Of a stretch of 64,000 nucleotides of DNA, positions 35,378 to 44,946 are shown piece by piece. The stretch is taken from positions 86,485 through 150,484 of the forward strand of contig NZ_JSEP01000013.1 of NCBI RefSeq assembly GCF_001624695.1. The letters run 5' to 3'. The stretch's first letter is position 1. Each line of letters begins with the position of its first letter. The notes under the pieces were generated by a model. The model searched no databases and was not told the origin of the DNA. It was given only the letters and a program-made list of their open reading frames with translations. This DNA is from Labrenzia sp. OB1 (GTDB lineage Bacteria > Pseudomonadota > Alphaproteobacteria > Rhizobiales > Stappiaceae). The position numbers and the translations under genes are program-made.

Positions 35378-36475
35378 ATGGCCGAGATCGTGATCAGAAA
35401 CCTCAGGAAGGAATTCGGCGACTTCACGGCGGTGCAGTCTTCCTCCTTCAAGATCGAGGATGGCGAGTTCTTCATGCTGCTCGGCCCGTCCGGCTGCGGC
35501 AAGACCACCACACTCAGGATGATCGCCGGGCTGGAACTGCCGACCTCCGGCGAGATCTATATCGACGGCGAGGAAGTGGGCCAAAGGCCGGCGAGCAAGC
35601 GGGACATTGCTTTCGTCTTCCAGATGTTCGCCCTTTATCCGCACTTGAATGTGCGCAGGAACATCAGCTATCCGCTGGTCAGTCAGGGCATGCCGAAACA
35701 ACAGGTCGCCGAGAAAGTCGATGAGGTTTCCCGAATCCTTGGCATCGGCGACATTCTCGATCGGCCCGTCAGCGGACTGTCCGGTGGCGACCGGCAGCGA
35801 GTGGCGCTGGGGCGTGCGATCGTCCGCGACCCGAAGGCCTTCATGATGGACGAACCGCTTGGCGCGCTCGACGCCGAGTTTCGCGAACACATGGCGGAAG
35901 AGTTGCGCGCATTGCACGACAGGATGAGCGCCACCACGGTCTATGTGACCCACGACCAGCTTGAAGCCATGCAGATGGGCGACAAGATCGTCGTCATGAA
36001 CCACGGGGTGATCGAACAGTTCGGTACGCCGAGGGACATCTACGACAAGCCGGCCACAATGTTTGTCGCCGATTTCATCGGTTCTCCCTCGATGAACTTC
36101 CTGAGATTTCACGGCCAGGTCCATGCAGGTTCCGGCACCGTTGTCATGCACCATCAGGAACTTGAGGTTCCAAGGTTGCAGGAACCGTTCGAAGGCGATC
36201 TGGTCTATGGCATCCGGCCGGAGCATATTTCGCTCAGCGACAGCGGAACCTATCGCGGCGAGGTGATCGCCAGCGAATATCTGGGAACGACGCAGATCGT
36301 GACCCTGAAAACCGGCAGCGGGGAACTCAAGGCCCGCATCCCGTCAGACCAGCCTGTCCGGGCAGGAGAACATGTCGGGCTGGAATTTGATGGTGCCACC
36401 GTCACGCTGTTCGACAACCAGACGGGCAGGGCGCTGAGGTCCGAGCTGAACGAGGGAGTGCTGTCCCATGTCTGA
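35378..36475 (+). CDS. ABC transporter ATP-binding protein (MalK/UgpC type), first
   Basis: 365 residues. Walker A GPSGCGKTT at about 38-46, signature LSGGDRQRVALGRA, Walker B FMMDEPLGALD, H-loop VYVTHDQ, then a C-terminal TOBE domain from about residue 240. The signature has D in place of the common Q (GGDRQR). Operon-mate with a second ATPase, overlapping it by eight bases, so the importer probably uses a heterodimeric ATPase pair as in Rhizobium GlpS/GlpT. Confidence 0.92.
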   Translation: MAEIVIRNLRKEFGDFTAVQSSSFKIEDGEFFMLLGPSGCGKTTTLRMIAGLELPTSGEIYIDGEEVGQRPASKRDIAFVFQMFALYPHLNVRRNISYPLVSQGMPKQQVAEKVDEVSRILGIGDILDRPVSGLSGGDRQRVALGRAIVRDPKAFMMDEPLGALDAEFREHMAEELRALHDRMSATTVYVTHDQLEAMQMGDKIVVMNHGVIEQFGTPRDIYDKPATMFVADFIGSPSMNFLRFHGQVHAGSGTVVMHHQELEVPRLQEPFEGDLVYGIRPEHISLSDSGTYRGEVIASEYLGTTQIVTLKTGSGELKARIPSDQPVRAGEHVGLEFDGATVTLFDNQTGRALRSELNEGVLSHV

Positions 36476-37463
36476 GGTCAAGCTTTCCGGGCTCTCGAAA
36501 GCCTTCGGCGATACGGTTGCCGTCAACCAGGTCTCCCTGACGATTGCGAACGGGGCTTTCGTTACGCTGCTGGGTCCCACGGGTGCGGGCAAGACGACAA
36601 TCCTGCGGCTGATTGCCGGACTGGAGCAGCCCGATGCGGGAGACCTGGTCATCGGCGGGCGGTCCGTGGTCAGGGATACGCCGGCGCAGCGCAACGTTGC
36701 CATGGTGTTCCAGCAGTACTCGCTCTACCCGCATCTGAGTGTCAGGGACAATCTGGCTTTTCCGCTGCGCTCGCCGCTTCTGAAGACGCCGGAGGACCTG
36801 ATCGACCGCAAGGTGGCGGAAGTCGCGGAGGTCCTGAAGATTTCCCACAAGCTCAACAACCGGGCGACGAACCTATCGGGAGGCGAGATGCAGCGTGTGT
36901 CCATCGGCCGGGCGCTGGTTCGCAATCCCGCGATCTACCTGATGGACGAACCTCTGAGTTCGCTGGACGCGAAATTGCGTTCGGATCTGCGTATCGAGCT
37001 GAAGCGCATCCAGGCAAGCCTGGGCGCGACGATGCTCTATGTCACCCATGACCAGATCGAGGCGATGACCATGGCAACCCATGTCGGCGTTCTCGATGAA
37101 GGCAGGCTGGTGCAGTTCGGGTCTCCGCGGGAGATCTACGAGGATCCGGTCAATCTCTATGTGGCGGGACGGCTCGGTCAGCCGCGCATCAATGTACTGC
37201 CTGCGGACATGTTCGCCGGAGCGCCGACCGGCGCGAAAACAATCGGTTTGCGGCCGGAACATATTTCGCAAGGAGAGGGCAAGACCTGCAATGTGAGACG
37301 GGTGGAGCATCTGGGTGACCAGATCCGTCTGCATCTGTCGCTTGAAGGCCATGACATTGTCACCCTTTCGGAAAACCGTATGGACTATGAGCCTGGCGAT
37401 ACCGTCGCCATTCAACCGCGAAAACCGCTGTTTTTTGACGCCAGCGGTGCGCGTATCGCCTGA
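36468..37463 (+). CDS. ABC transporter ATP-binding protein (MalK/UgpC type), second
   Basis: 331 residues. Walker A GPTGAGKTT, signature LSGGEMQRVSIGRA, Walker B IYLMDEPLSSLD, H-loop LYVTHDQ, and a short TOBE region. The first ATPase is more divergent at its signature, so the pair is asymmetric. Ends 11 bases before the kinase gene. Confidence 0.92.
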   Translation: MSEVKLSGLSKAFGDTVAVNQVSLTIANGAFVTLLGPTGAGKTTILRLIAGLEQPDAGDLVIGGRSVVRDTPAQRNVAMVFQQYSLYPHLSVRDNLAFPLRSPLLKTPEDLIDRKVAEVAEVLKISHKLNNRATNLSGGEMQRVSIGRALVRNPAIYLMDEPLSSLDAKLRSDLRIELKRIQASLGATMLYVTHDQIEAMTMATHVGVLDEGRLVQFGSPREIYEDPVNLYVAGRLGQPRINVLPADMFAGAPTGAKTIGLRPEHISQGEGKTCNVRRVEHLGDQIRLHLSLEGHDIVTLSENRMDYEPGDTVAIQPRKPLFFDASGARIA

Positions 37464-37474
37464 GGAGACGGGAC

Positions 37475-39121
37475 ATGAAGCAGTTCATCAACTCTAAGGA
37501 AACGCTCGTTACCGAGGCCATCGACGGGACCTTGCGAACGGCAGGTGGCCGCCTTGCCCGCCTTGACGGCTATCCGCATATCAAGGTGGTGGTGCGGACC
37601 GACTGGGACAAATCCAAGGTCGCGCTGGTATCCGGCGGCGGCTCGGGACACGAGCCCAGTCATGCCGGTTTTGTCGGTCAGGGCATGTTGACGGCGGCCG
37701 TCTGCGGCGAGGTCTTCGCTTCGCCATCGGTGGATGCGGTGCTTGCCGGCATCCTGGCGGTCACGGGCAAGGCAGGCTGCCTGCTGATCGTCAAGAATTA
37801 TACCGGCGACCGGCTGAATTTCGGCCTCGCGGCCGAACGGGCGCGGGCCTTCGGGCTGAAGGTCAAGATGGTGGTCGTTGACGACGATGTCGCCTTGCCG
37901 GACCTGCCGCAGGCGCGCGGGGTCGCCGGAACGCTGTTCGTGCACAAGATCGCCGGTGCGCTGGCCGATCAGGGAGCGGATCTGGAGACGGTACACGAGG
38001 CCGCGCAGCGCGTGATCGGCGGAGCGATCTCCATCGGCATGTCGCTTGACACCTGCACGATCCCGGGGTCTCCGAAAGAGGCGCGGATCGAAAGGGGCAA
38101 AGCTGAGCTTGGCCTGGGTATCCACGGCGAGGCAGGTGTCGAGCAGGTCGACTTTTCCAACGCCAAGGCGGCCATGGCAATGGTGGTCGACCGGCTGGCG
38201 CCCAATCTGGTCCCGGGACCGCATGTGGCGATCCTGAACAACCTCGGGGGAACCACGCCGCTTGAAATGGCGGTGCTCGCCGAAGAGTTGACCCTGTCGC
38301 GCATCGGCGGACAGATCCGCTGGCTGATCGGGCCGGCCGAGATGATGACCTCTCTGGACATGCACGGTTTTTCCGTGTCGCTGTTGCCGGTGAGCAAGTC
38401 GGACGAGGCGGCGCTCCAGGCTCCGGTGGCGCCGTGGGTCTGGCCCGGTTGCCTGGCGCTCGGGCCTGTTTCCATCCTGCCTCTGCCAGACGGATTGGCG
38501 CCGATCCAGCCACTCCCTTCAAAGAATCCTGAGATGCGCGCGTTCATCGAGCAGTGCTGCAATATCCTGATTGCAGCCGAGGCCGATCTCAACGCGCTCG
38601 ATGCCAAATCCGGAGACGGTGATACGGGCAATACGCTGGCGACTGCCGCACGTGCGCTGATCAAGGCGCTCGACCGGCTGCCGCTTGCCGATCTCACCCA
38701 GCTCTACCGGGCGATCGGCCTTGAACTCAGCCAGACCATGGGCGGTTCGTCCGGTGTTCTGCTGGCGATCTTTTTTGCGGCGGCTGGGGATGCCTCCTCC
38801 AGCGGTCGCAACGCGATCGGCGCGCTGAAGGCGGGCCTTGACCGGATCATGCAGGTTGGCGGCGCTCAGCCAGGAGACCGGACGATGATCGATGCGCTGA
38901 TGCCGGCGCTGAATGCGCTGGAGAAGGGCATCGGGGAAGCCGCAAGGGAGGCGCGTCAGGGAGCAGATGCCACGGCCCGCATCACGCGTGCGCGCGCCGG
39001 GCGGGCCAGCTATGTCTCCGAAGCAAATCTTTCCGGCCACAACGACCCGGGGGCAGAAGCGGTGGCCCGCCTTTTCGAGCAGCTCGCCGGTCAGCCGTTC
39101 CTATCCTCCCGGAGCGCTTGA
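37475..39121 (+). CDS. Fused DhaK-DhaL dihydroxyacetone-type kinase, ATP-dependent
   Basis: 548 residues. DhaK domain at 1-335 with GGGSGHEPSHAG near 54-65, Asp112 in YTGDRLNFG and the substrate-linking His217 in LGIHGEAG. DhaL domain at 355-545 with the ATP/Mg motif DAKSGDGDTGNT (376-387). The fusion is the ATP-using form rather than the PTS form. It phosphorylates dihydroxyacetone or a related ketose such as erythrulose; the two cannot be told apart by eye. GAGGAG lies seven bases before the ATG. It ends the LacI-controlled operon, so the importer probably brings in its substrate or a precursor. Confidence 0.9.
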   Translation: MKQFINSKETLVTEAIDGTLRTAGGRLARLDGYPHIKVVVRTDWDKSKVALVSGGGSGHEPSHAGFVGQGMLTAAVCGEVFASPSVDAVLAGILAVTGKAGCLLIVKNYTGDRLNFGLAAERARAFGLKVKMVVVDDDVALPDLPQARGVAGTLFVHKIAGALADQGADLETVHEAAQRVIGGAISIGMSLDTCTIPGSPKEARIERGKAELGLGIHGEAGVEQVDFSNAKAAMAMVVDRLAPNLVPGPHVAILNNLGGTTPLEMAVLAEELTLSRIGGQIRWLIGPAEMMTSLDMHGFSVSLLPVSKSDEAALQAPVAPWVWPGCLALGPVSILPLPDGLAPIQPLPSKNPEMRAFIEQCCNILIAAEADLNALDAKSGDGDTGNTLATAARALIKALDRLPLADLTQLYRAIGLELSQTMGGSSGVLLAIFFAAAGDASSSGRNAIGALKAGLDRIMQVGGAQPGDRTMIDALMPALNALEKGIGEAAREARQGADATARITRARAGRASYVSEANLSGHNDPGAEAVARLFEQLAGQPFLSSRSA

Positions 39122-39132
39122 GCGGAAAACTG

Positions 39133-39171
39133 TCCGGCAGTTCGTCTTGCGGGCGGACTGCCGGATTTTTT
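39133..39171 (+). terminator. Intrinsic terminator after the kinase gene
   Basis: Arms TCCGGCAGTTCG (39133-39144) and CGGACTGCCGGA (39154-39165), pairing throughout with one G-T wobble, then TTTTTT. It lies between the convergent kinase and malonyl-CoA synthetase genes and ends the plus-strand operon. Confidence 0.85.
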
Positions 39172-40687
39172 ATGCGCTCACGAACATGTCGCCGTATTGC
39201 TCCCTGAGGACATTCTTCTGCACTTTGCCCATGGTGTTGCGCGGCAGGCTGTCGACGAGGACGAGTTTGCGCGGATGCTTGAAGCGGGCGAGTGAAGATC
39301 CGGCGGCTGCCATGATCGCGTCCAGGTCGGGGGTCTCGCCGGGGGCCGGAACGATGAGCCCGAGAACCGTCTCTCCGAAGTCCGCATGGGGAACACCTAT
39401 GACGGCGCTTTCCAGAACGCCGGGTTGGTCATCGAGGACCAGCTCGATTTCCTTGGGATAGATGTTGTAACCGCCGGAGATGATCAGGTCCTTGTTGCGG
39501 CCGACGATATGGACATAGCCGTCCGCATCGACCAGGCCGAGATCGCCGGTTATGAAGAACCCGTCATCGCGCAGCTCCGCAGCGGTTTTCTCGGGCATCT
39601 GCCAATAGCCCTTGAAGACGTTGGGACCGCGGACCTCGATCTGGCCGACGGTCCCCTGGGGCAGGGTCTCGCCGCTTTCCGGATCGGTGATTTTCAACTC
39701 CACACCGGGCAGCGGATGGCCGACCGTTCCGGCGCGGCGCTCGCCGTCATACGGGTTGGAGGTGTTCATGTTGGTTTCGGTCATCCCGTAGCGTTCCAGG
39801 ATGCGGTGGCCGGTTCGCTTCTCGAATTCCAGATGCGTGTCGGCCAGCAGGGGGGCACTGCCGGAGATGAAGAGACGCATGTGGCTTGTCAGGTCCCGGG
39901 TGAACCTTGGGTCCTGCAGCAGCCGGGTGTAAAAGGTGGGTACACCCATCATCGCTGTGGCCCTGGGCATCCATTCGATCATGGCATCCACATCGAATTT
40001 CGGCAGGAAGATCATCGACGACCCGGCTTCCAGTGTGATGTTGGTCGCCACGAAGAGACCGTGCGTATGGAAGATCGGCAGGGCATGCAGCAGCACATCG
40101 CCGGAGGAAAAGCGCCAGTGTGCGGCAAGTGTCTCGGCGTTGGACAAGAGGTTGTCTTGCGTCAGCATCGCGCCTTTCGACCTGCCGGTGGTGCCGGAGG
40201 TGTAAAGAAAGGCCGCGAGATCGTCCTTGCTTCGCTCGACGGTCGGATACTGCTCTGGCATGGTCTCGGCGAGCGCGATCAAGGAGCCGGATCCGTCGGC
40301 GTTCAGCGTTTCGACCCGCGCATTCATCGCCGCGGCAACCGGCGCCAGCGACGTCTTCCGGGCATCATCGCAGACGACTGTTCTGGCGCCGCTGTTTTCG
40401 ATGAAATAGCTCAGCTCATCAACGGTGTAGGCGGTGTTCAGCGGCAGGAAGACGACGCCGGCCTGGACACAGGCGGCGTAAAGCGCCAGCGCCATCGGTG
40501 ACTTTTCGACCTGTGCGGCCAGACGGTCTCCCGGCTGAAGTCCGTTTTCTGTCAGAACATGAGCAATCCGTGCCGCTTTTCCAAGGAAGTCCGCATGACT
40601 CAGGACGGTTCCGTCCGGCAGGTAAAGGAAGGGGGTATTCTTGCCTGGATGTTTGCCGAACATCCGGTCATAGAGTGGGTTGGTCAT
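39170..40687 (-). CDS. matB: Malonyl-CoA synthetase (MatB)
   Basis: 505-residue acyl-adenylating enzyme that makes malonyl-CoA from malonate, ATP and CoA. Motifs: FLYTSGTTGRSKGAML near 165-180, YGMTETNMN near 297, the hinge region FFITGDLGLVDADGYVHIVG near 375-394, and LPRNTMGKVQK with the catalytic Lys near the C-terminus. Follows the decarboxylase gene with 11 bases between. Together they convert malonate to acetyl-CoA. Confidence 0.92.
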   Translation of the reverse strand: MTNPLYDRMFGKHPGKNTPFLYLPDGTVLSHADFLGKAARIAHVLTENGLQPGDRLAAQVEKSPMALALYAACVQAGVVFLPLNTAYTVDELSYFIENSGARTVVCDDARKTSLAPVAAAMNARVETLNADGSGSLIALAETMPEQYPTVERSKDDLAAFLYTSGTTGRSKGAMLTQDNLLSNAETLAAHWRFSSGDVLLHALPIFHTHGLFVATNITLEAGSSMIFLPKFDVDAMIEWMPRATAMMGVPTFYTRLLQDPRFTRDLTSHMRLFISGSAPLLADTHLEFEKRTGHRILERYGMTETNMNTSNPYDGERRAGTVGHPLPGVELKITDPESGETLPQGTVGQIEVRGPNVFKGYWQMPEKTAAELRDDGFFITGDLGLVDADGYVHIVGRNKDLIISGGYNIYPKEIELVLDDQPGVLESAVIGVPHADFGETVLGLIVPAPGETPDLDAIMAAAGSSLARFKHPRKLVLVDSLPRNTMGKVQKNVLREQYGDMFVSA

Positions 40688-40698
40688 GGTATGGGATC

Positions 40699-41946
40699 CT
40701 AAACGAGAGCTTCTTCGGCGGACGCGCTCAGCGACCGGATTTCCGAGGATGCGGCGATGGTGTGGCTGGAGGCAAAACGCTCATGGTTCTGCGTGACCTT
40801 CGACAGGTCGTAGAGATAGTTGACCATGACGCCGCCGGACTGCTGCATGCCTTTTTCCGAAATGTCGGCCCGGGCATGAACCTGATGTATTTGCGCTCCG
40901 TTGCCGAGATGGAACCGGGCCACAGGATCAAGGGGCAGCTCGTCCTCGCGTTTGGCGGTCAAAAGATAACTGGCGGCAAGGCTCCGCATCTGCTCATCGT
41001 CGGCGGGATCAAAAGTCCTGCCATCCTTCCTGAGCTTACTCACCAGTCCGGGGATCGGTGAGAGGGTGACGAAGGTTTTCAGGCCTGGCAATTCGATGGA
41101 GAGATCGGTGACGACCTGCTTGATAAGCGAATTGCCGAAGGAAATTCCGGCAAGCCCCTTCTGGCAATTTGAAATCGAGTAGAACACCGCCGTGTCCGCG
41201 TGTTCGGCGTCGATCTTGTCGCGGTCGCCGGCGAGCAGGTTCTGGATCGACCCGGGAACACCCTTGGTCAGAGCCACCTCGACAAAGATCAGCGGCTCGT
41301 CAGGCATTGCGGGATGGAGAAAGGCGAAGCAGCGCCGGTCTGCCGGTTCCAGGCGGCGCCTCAGGTCTTCCCAGCTGTCAATCGCATGCACCGCTTCATA
41401 GGCGATGATCTTTTCCAGCAATTGCGCCGGGCTTTCCCAGCTGATCGGCCTGAGAACCAGAAATCCGCGATTGAACCAGCTTCCGAAGAGATGGCGGAAA
41501 TCCAGATCCAGTGCCTGAAGGGCGTCGTCGTCCCGGCCCAGCCGCAAGAGATCCTCGCGCATTCTGACCAGTGAACGTGTTGCATCCGGGACCTGGTTGA
41601 GCCGGCGGATCAGCTCCTGGCGGGGCGGTTCGACAGCTTCCATGAAGGCGCGGTAGCTGGCTTTCGACTGGCCCTTCTCATAGGTCTCCAGCGCGGCCCG
41701 TACCGCGGGAGCCGAGATGGTCAGGTCCTCGGCGAGGTGATGAAAGAAAGCGCGCTTCTCATCGTCGTCCAGAGTGGCGTAACGGCCGAGGATCTGCCGG
41801 GCCATGGTGACGCCGGAGACTTCGCCTGTTGCGCCGATCAGGTCAGCGACAAGCGCCTCCAGTGGCCTGTCATCCGCCTTGTCGGACGTTCTGAAGCGAT
41901 ATCTTCTCTCGAACACCGTTGAGAGGATGTCCGCAAGAAATGTCAT
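40699..41946 (-). CDS. matA: Malonyl-CoA decarboxylase (MatA)
   Basis: 415 residues with the N-terminal helical domain and C-terminal GNAT-like catalytic domain of malonyl-CoA decarboxylases: FLHPAMPDEPLIFVEVALT (about 230-248), FYSISNCQKGLAGISFGN (270-287), TLSPIPGL, and the catalytic pair in RFHLGNGA (His and Asn). Makes acetyl-CoA and CO2. Starts in a four-base overlap with the TRAP large permease gene. Confidence 0.93.
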   Translation of the reverse strand: MTFLADILSTVFERRYRFRTSDKADDRPLEALVADLIGATGEVSGVTMARQILGRYATLDDDEKRAFFHHLAEDLTISAPAVRAALETYEKGQSKASYRAFMEAVEPPRQELIRRLNQVPDATRSLVRMREDLLRLGRDDDALQALDLDFRHLFGSWFNRGFLVLRPISWESPAQLLEKIIAYEAVHAIDSWEDLRRRLEPADRRCFAFLHPAMPDEPLIFVEVALTKGVPGSIQNLLAGDRDKIDAEHADTAVFYSISNCQKGLAGISFGNSLIKQVVTDLSIELPGLKTFVTLSPIPGLVSKLRKDGRTFDPADDEQMRSLAASYLLTAKREDELPLDPVARFHLGNGAQIHQVHARADISEKGMQQSGGVMVNYLYDLSKVTQNHERFASSHTIAASSEIRSLSASAEEALV

Positions 41947-43259
41947 CTAGGTGCTCCCATGACAGTATCGGGCAGCCAGGTGGCCAGATCCGGAAACAGG
42001 CACAGCAGAAAGATCGCCAGGACCATGCAGCCCACGAATGGCAGCGAACCGGTGAGGATCGTTTTCAGCGAAATATCCGGCGCGATGCCGTTGATAACAT
42101 AAAGGTTGAGGCCAACCGGAGGGGAAATCAGGCCGATTTCCATGTTGATGGTCAGCACAACAGCGAACCAGACCGGGTCGAAGTCGGCGGCGATAATGAT
42201 CGGCAGGAGGATCGGCGCGGCCATGAGGATCACGGCGACCGGCGGCAGGAAAAAGCCGGCAATCAGCAGGAACCCGTTTATGGCCGCCATCAGCACCCAC
42301 CGGTTGACATCAAGCGTTCCGATCCATTCAGCGATGGCCTGGGTAATGAACAGCGAGGAGAGCATATAGGAGAACACGCCCGCGGCGGCGATGATGAACA
42401 GGATCATCACGCTTTCCTTGGTGCTGTCGCGCAGAACGACCCACAAGGCGCCCGGACTCCAGAGCTTGTAGATGATCATGGCGATCAGCAGGCACAGCAG
42501 GGCACCTACGGCGGCGGTTTCCGAAGGCGTCGCGACACCTCCATACATGGCGTAAAGAACGCCGAGAATGATTGCCAGGAAAGGCAGGACGCGAGGCAGG
42601 ATCTCGAATCTTTGTTTCCACGAATAGCTGCCCGCGCTCAGGACACTGGCATTGCCGCTCCGCCAGGTCGAATAGAGCGACCAGGTCATGAACAGGCCCA
42701 TCAGCATCAGGCCGGGAATGACGCCGGCCAGGAACAGACGGCCAATCGATGTTTCTGTGGCGATACCGTAGACGATCATGGTGACTGAAGGCGGGATGAG
42801 AATGCCCAGCGTGCCGCCGGCGGCGATGGATCCCGCGGCGACGCCGTCGGGATACCCGCGTTTGCGCATTTCCGGTATGCCCATCTTGCCGATGGCGGCG
42901 CAGGTTGCGGGCGAGGAGCCCGACATGGCGGCAAACAGGGCGCAGGCGCCCAGATTGGAGACCACCAGCCCGCCGGGAATGCGCGTCAGCCAGCGCTCGA
43001 GTGCTTCGTAAAGGTCCGCCCCGGCCCTGGTTGAGGCGATAGAGGCTCCCATGATGATGAACATCGGGATCGACAGGAGCGCAAAATTGTCGAGCTTGCC
43101 GAAGAAGATTTCCGGCATCAGCTCAAGGGAGCGCGAGCCGTCGAAGGCGAGCAGGAAACCGGCGGAGACGATCAGCAGGCCGATGGCGACCGAGACGCCG
43201 GAGAACAGGACAAGGATTGTGGTTACGGCGACCAGCAGGCCGAGAAAAAGCGGATCCAT
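41943..43259 (-). CDS. TRAP transporter large permease, malonate type
   Basis: 438-residue DctM-family permease with about 12 TM segments; GTLGILIPPSVTMIVYG (about 152-168) and GLISPPVGLNLYV near 380 mark the family. It overlaps both neighbours (TGATG with the small permease, ATGA with matA), so the transporter and decarboxylase are tightly co-translated. Substrate inferred as malonate from context. Confidence 0.92.
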   Translation of the reverse strand: MDPLFLGLLVAVTTILVLFSGVSVAIGLLIVSAGFLLAFDGSRSLELMPEIFFGKLDNFALLSIPMFIIMGASIASTRAGADLYEALERWLTRIPGGLVVSNLGACALFAAMSGSSPATCAAIGKMGIPEMRKRGYPDGVAAGSIAAGGTLGILIPPSVTMIVYGIATETSIGRLFLAGVIPGLMLMGLFMTWSLYSTWRSGNASVLSAGSYSWKQRFEILPRVLPFLAIILGVLYAMYGGVATPSETAAVGALLCLLIAMIIYKLWSPGALWVVLRDSTKESVMILFIIAAAGVFSYMLSSLFITQAIAEWIGTLDVNRWVLMAAINGFLLIAGFFLPPVAVILMAAPILLPIIIAADFDPVWFAVVLTINMEIGLISPPVGLNLYVINGIAPDISLKTILTGSLPFVGCMVLAIFLLCLFPDLATWLPDTVMGAPR

Positions 43260-43807
43260 CAGGAGTCCTCCAGTCCGAAGGGTTTTTCCAGTCCGGCCAG
43301 GACAGCGAAGAGATCCGCGACCAGTTGCAACAGAAGAAGGCCGAAGCCGACCGGGATCGACAGATAGGGGATCCAGAGCCTGACACCCCAGACCGTGTCC
43401 GATGTCCAGCCGCGCGCCCAGGCAATGTGCCAGTATTCAAAGCCGTAGTAGAGCATCACGGCGACGATCAGGGACGAGGTGGAAAGCGTCAGGCAGGCAA
43501 GAAAATATCTTGAGCGCTTGCCGAGAGACAAAGGAAACAGATCGACATTCACATGCCCGCGCAGCCGCTGCACATAGGGAAGACCGACCAGTGTGGCGGC
43601 AATGACGAGATAGATGACGGCTTCGGTCTGCCAGACGGTGGAGGCGTTGAGCACGAAGCGGACGAATATCATCTGGCAGGTGATGGCGACGGCAATGACG
43701 ATCATCGCCGCCGAACACCAGCCGGCGACAGTCGATATTGCCGCAACGCCGCGCAGAAAGGGATTGTTGCCGGCATACGCAACCGCAACCGTACTGTGGC
43801 CCGCCAT
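43259..43807 (-). CDS. TRAP transporter small permease, malonate type
   Basis: 182 residues with four TM helices and a DctQ-like core (VWQTEAVIYLVIAATLVGLPYV in two pieces). Partners with the large permease. An imperfect GC hairpin lies in the 85-bp gap before it. Confidence 0.88.
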   Translation of the reverse strand: MAGHSTVAVAYAGNNPFLRGVAAISTVAGWCSAAMIVIAVAITCQMIFVRFVLNASTVWQTEAVIYLVIAATLVGLPYVQRLRGHVNVDLFPLSLGKRSRYFLACLTLSTSSLIVAVMLYYGFEYWHIAWARGWTSDTVWGVRLWIPYLSIPVGFGLLLLQLVADLFAVLAGLEKPFGLEDS

Positions 43808-43846
43808 GGGTCACTCCTTCGAATGAAATCGGGTAGAATACGTTTT

Positions 43847-43871
43847 GCGGGGCAGCAGACTGCCGCCCCGG
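43847..43871. terminator. Imperfect hairpin between DctP and DctQ genes
   Basis: CGGGGCAG, a four-base loop, then CTGCCGCCCCG with a two-base bulge, about 20 bases after the binding-protein stop on the minus strand. Likely an attenuating or stabilising hairpin favouring binding-protein mRNA. Confidence 0.5.
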
Positions 43872-43892
43872 TTCAGATCACGTCCAGGAGCG

Positions 43893-44879
43893 TCAGTTGA
43901 CCGACAGCGCCAGGTCGAGAAGCTGCTGTCCATTGGGAGTTTCCTCCACAAACGCCTTGTAGGACGTTTCCTTTGCAAGGGCCCGCCAGGCTTCGAAGTC
44001 CGCTTCCGTCATGGCCGCGATCTCCACGTCATTGTCGCGGAAAACCTCAGCCGATGCAGCATCTTCCTTCTTGGCTTCTTCAAGATAAAAGGCCTGGGCC
44101 TTTTCGGAAGCGGCAAGCAAGGCCTTCTGCTGGTCCTCGGTCAGTCCGTCGAAGGTGGACTTGTTCATGAGAAGAGGCTGGTACATGAACCAGAGCGCGT
44201 ATTCTCCGGCCGGAGTGTAGCAGGAAACCTGCTCATAGATCCGGTAGCTGACGAAGGAGGATGAGGATGTGTTCGCGGCATCCAGAACGCCGGACTGCAT
44301 GGCGTTGTAGATTTCCGAAGAGGACATGGAGGCGATGGAGGCGCCCGCGCCTGCCAGCATCTGTTCGAAAGCCTTGCCGGCAGCACGGGTCTGAAGGCCC
44401 GGCATGTCGTCAGGATTGGTGATGCATTTTTCCTTGCCGGCGAAACCGCCTGCCAGATAACCATGGACGAGGACGATCACGTCGTCTTCCGCCATGATCT
44501 CCTCAATGGCATCCATGAACGGGCTCTCGTTCAGCCGTGCTGCGTGATCGTGGTTCTTCACAAGGCCAGGCATGAGGGTAAGATTATAGGCCGGCTGCTG
44601 ACCACCGGCATAGCTGAGCGGCAGGACGGTCATGTCGAGCAGGCCGCGGCTGAGTGGCTTATACTGCTCGCGAGCCTTCAGGAGCGACTGCGAGGGGAAA
44701 ATCTTTATGTCGAGGTCGACATCGGCGGCGGCGACGTCATCGGCGACCATCTGCGCAACCTTGTGACGGACATCGCCGTTCGACCACTGATGCGACAGGC
44801 GCAGTTCGGTTGCGTTTGCCGTAAGCGCGCCGGCAAAGAGCGCCACGGCCGCGACGGACGCTGAAAGTTTGAAGTACAT
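43893..44879 (-). CDS. TRAP substrate-binding protein, malonate type
   Basis: 328 residues with signal peptide ending ALTANA before TELRLSHQW. DctP features: HKVAQMVADDV, LQTRAAGKAFEQML around the carboxylate-binding Arg, and EIYNAMQSGVLDAA. First gene of the malonate operon; divergent from a GntR gene. Dicarboxylate (malonate) binding is inferred from the mat genes. Confidence 0.9.
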   Translation of the reverse strand: MYFKLSASVAAVALFAGALTANATELRLSHQWSNGDVRHKVAQMVADDVAAADVDLDIKIFPSQSLLKAREQYKPLSRGLLDMTVLPLSYAGGQQPAYNLTLMPGLVKNHDHAARLNESPFMDAIEEIMAEDDVIVLVHGYLAGGFAGKEKCITNPDDMPGLQTRAAGKAFEQMLAGAGASIASMSSSEIYNAMQSGVLDAANTSSSSFVSYRIYEQVSCYTPAGEYALWFMYQPLLMNKSTFDGLTEDQQKALLAASEKAQAFYLEEAKKEDAASAEVFRDNDVEIAAMTEADFEAWRALAKETSYKAFVEETPNGQQLLDLALSVN

Positions 44880-44946
44880 TTTATTCCTCCCTGGAAGTTC
44901 CGGTTCGGGGACCGGGACATGATCTTACCCTCATGCCATGTTTTTT

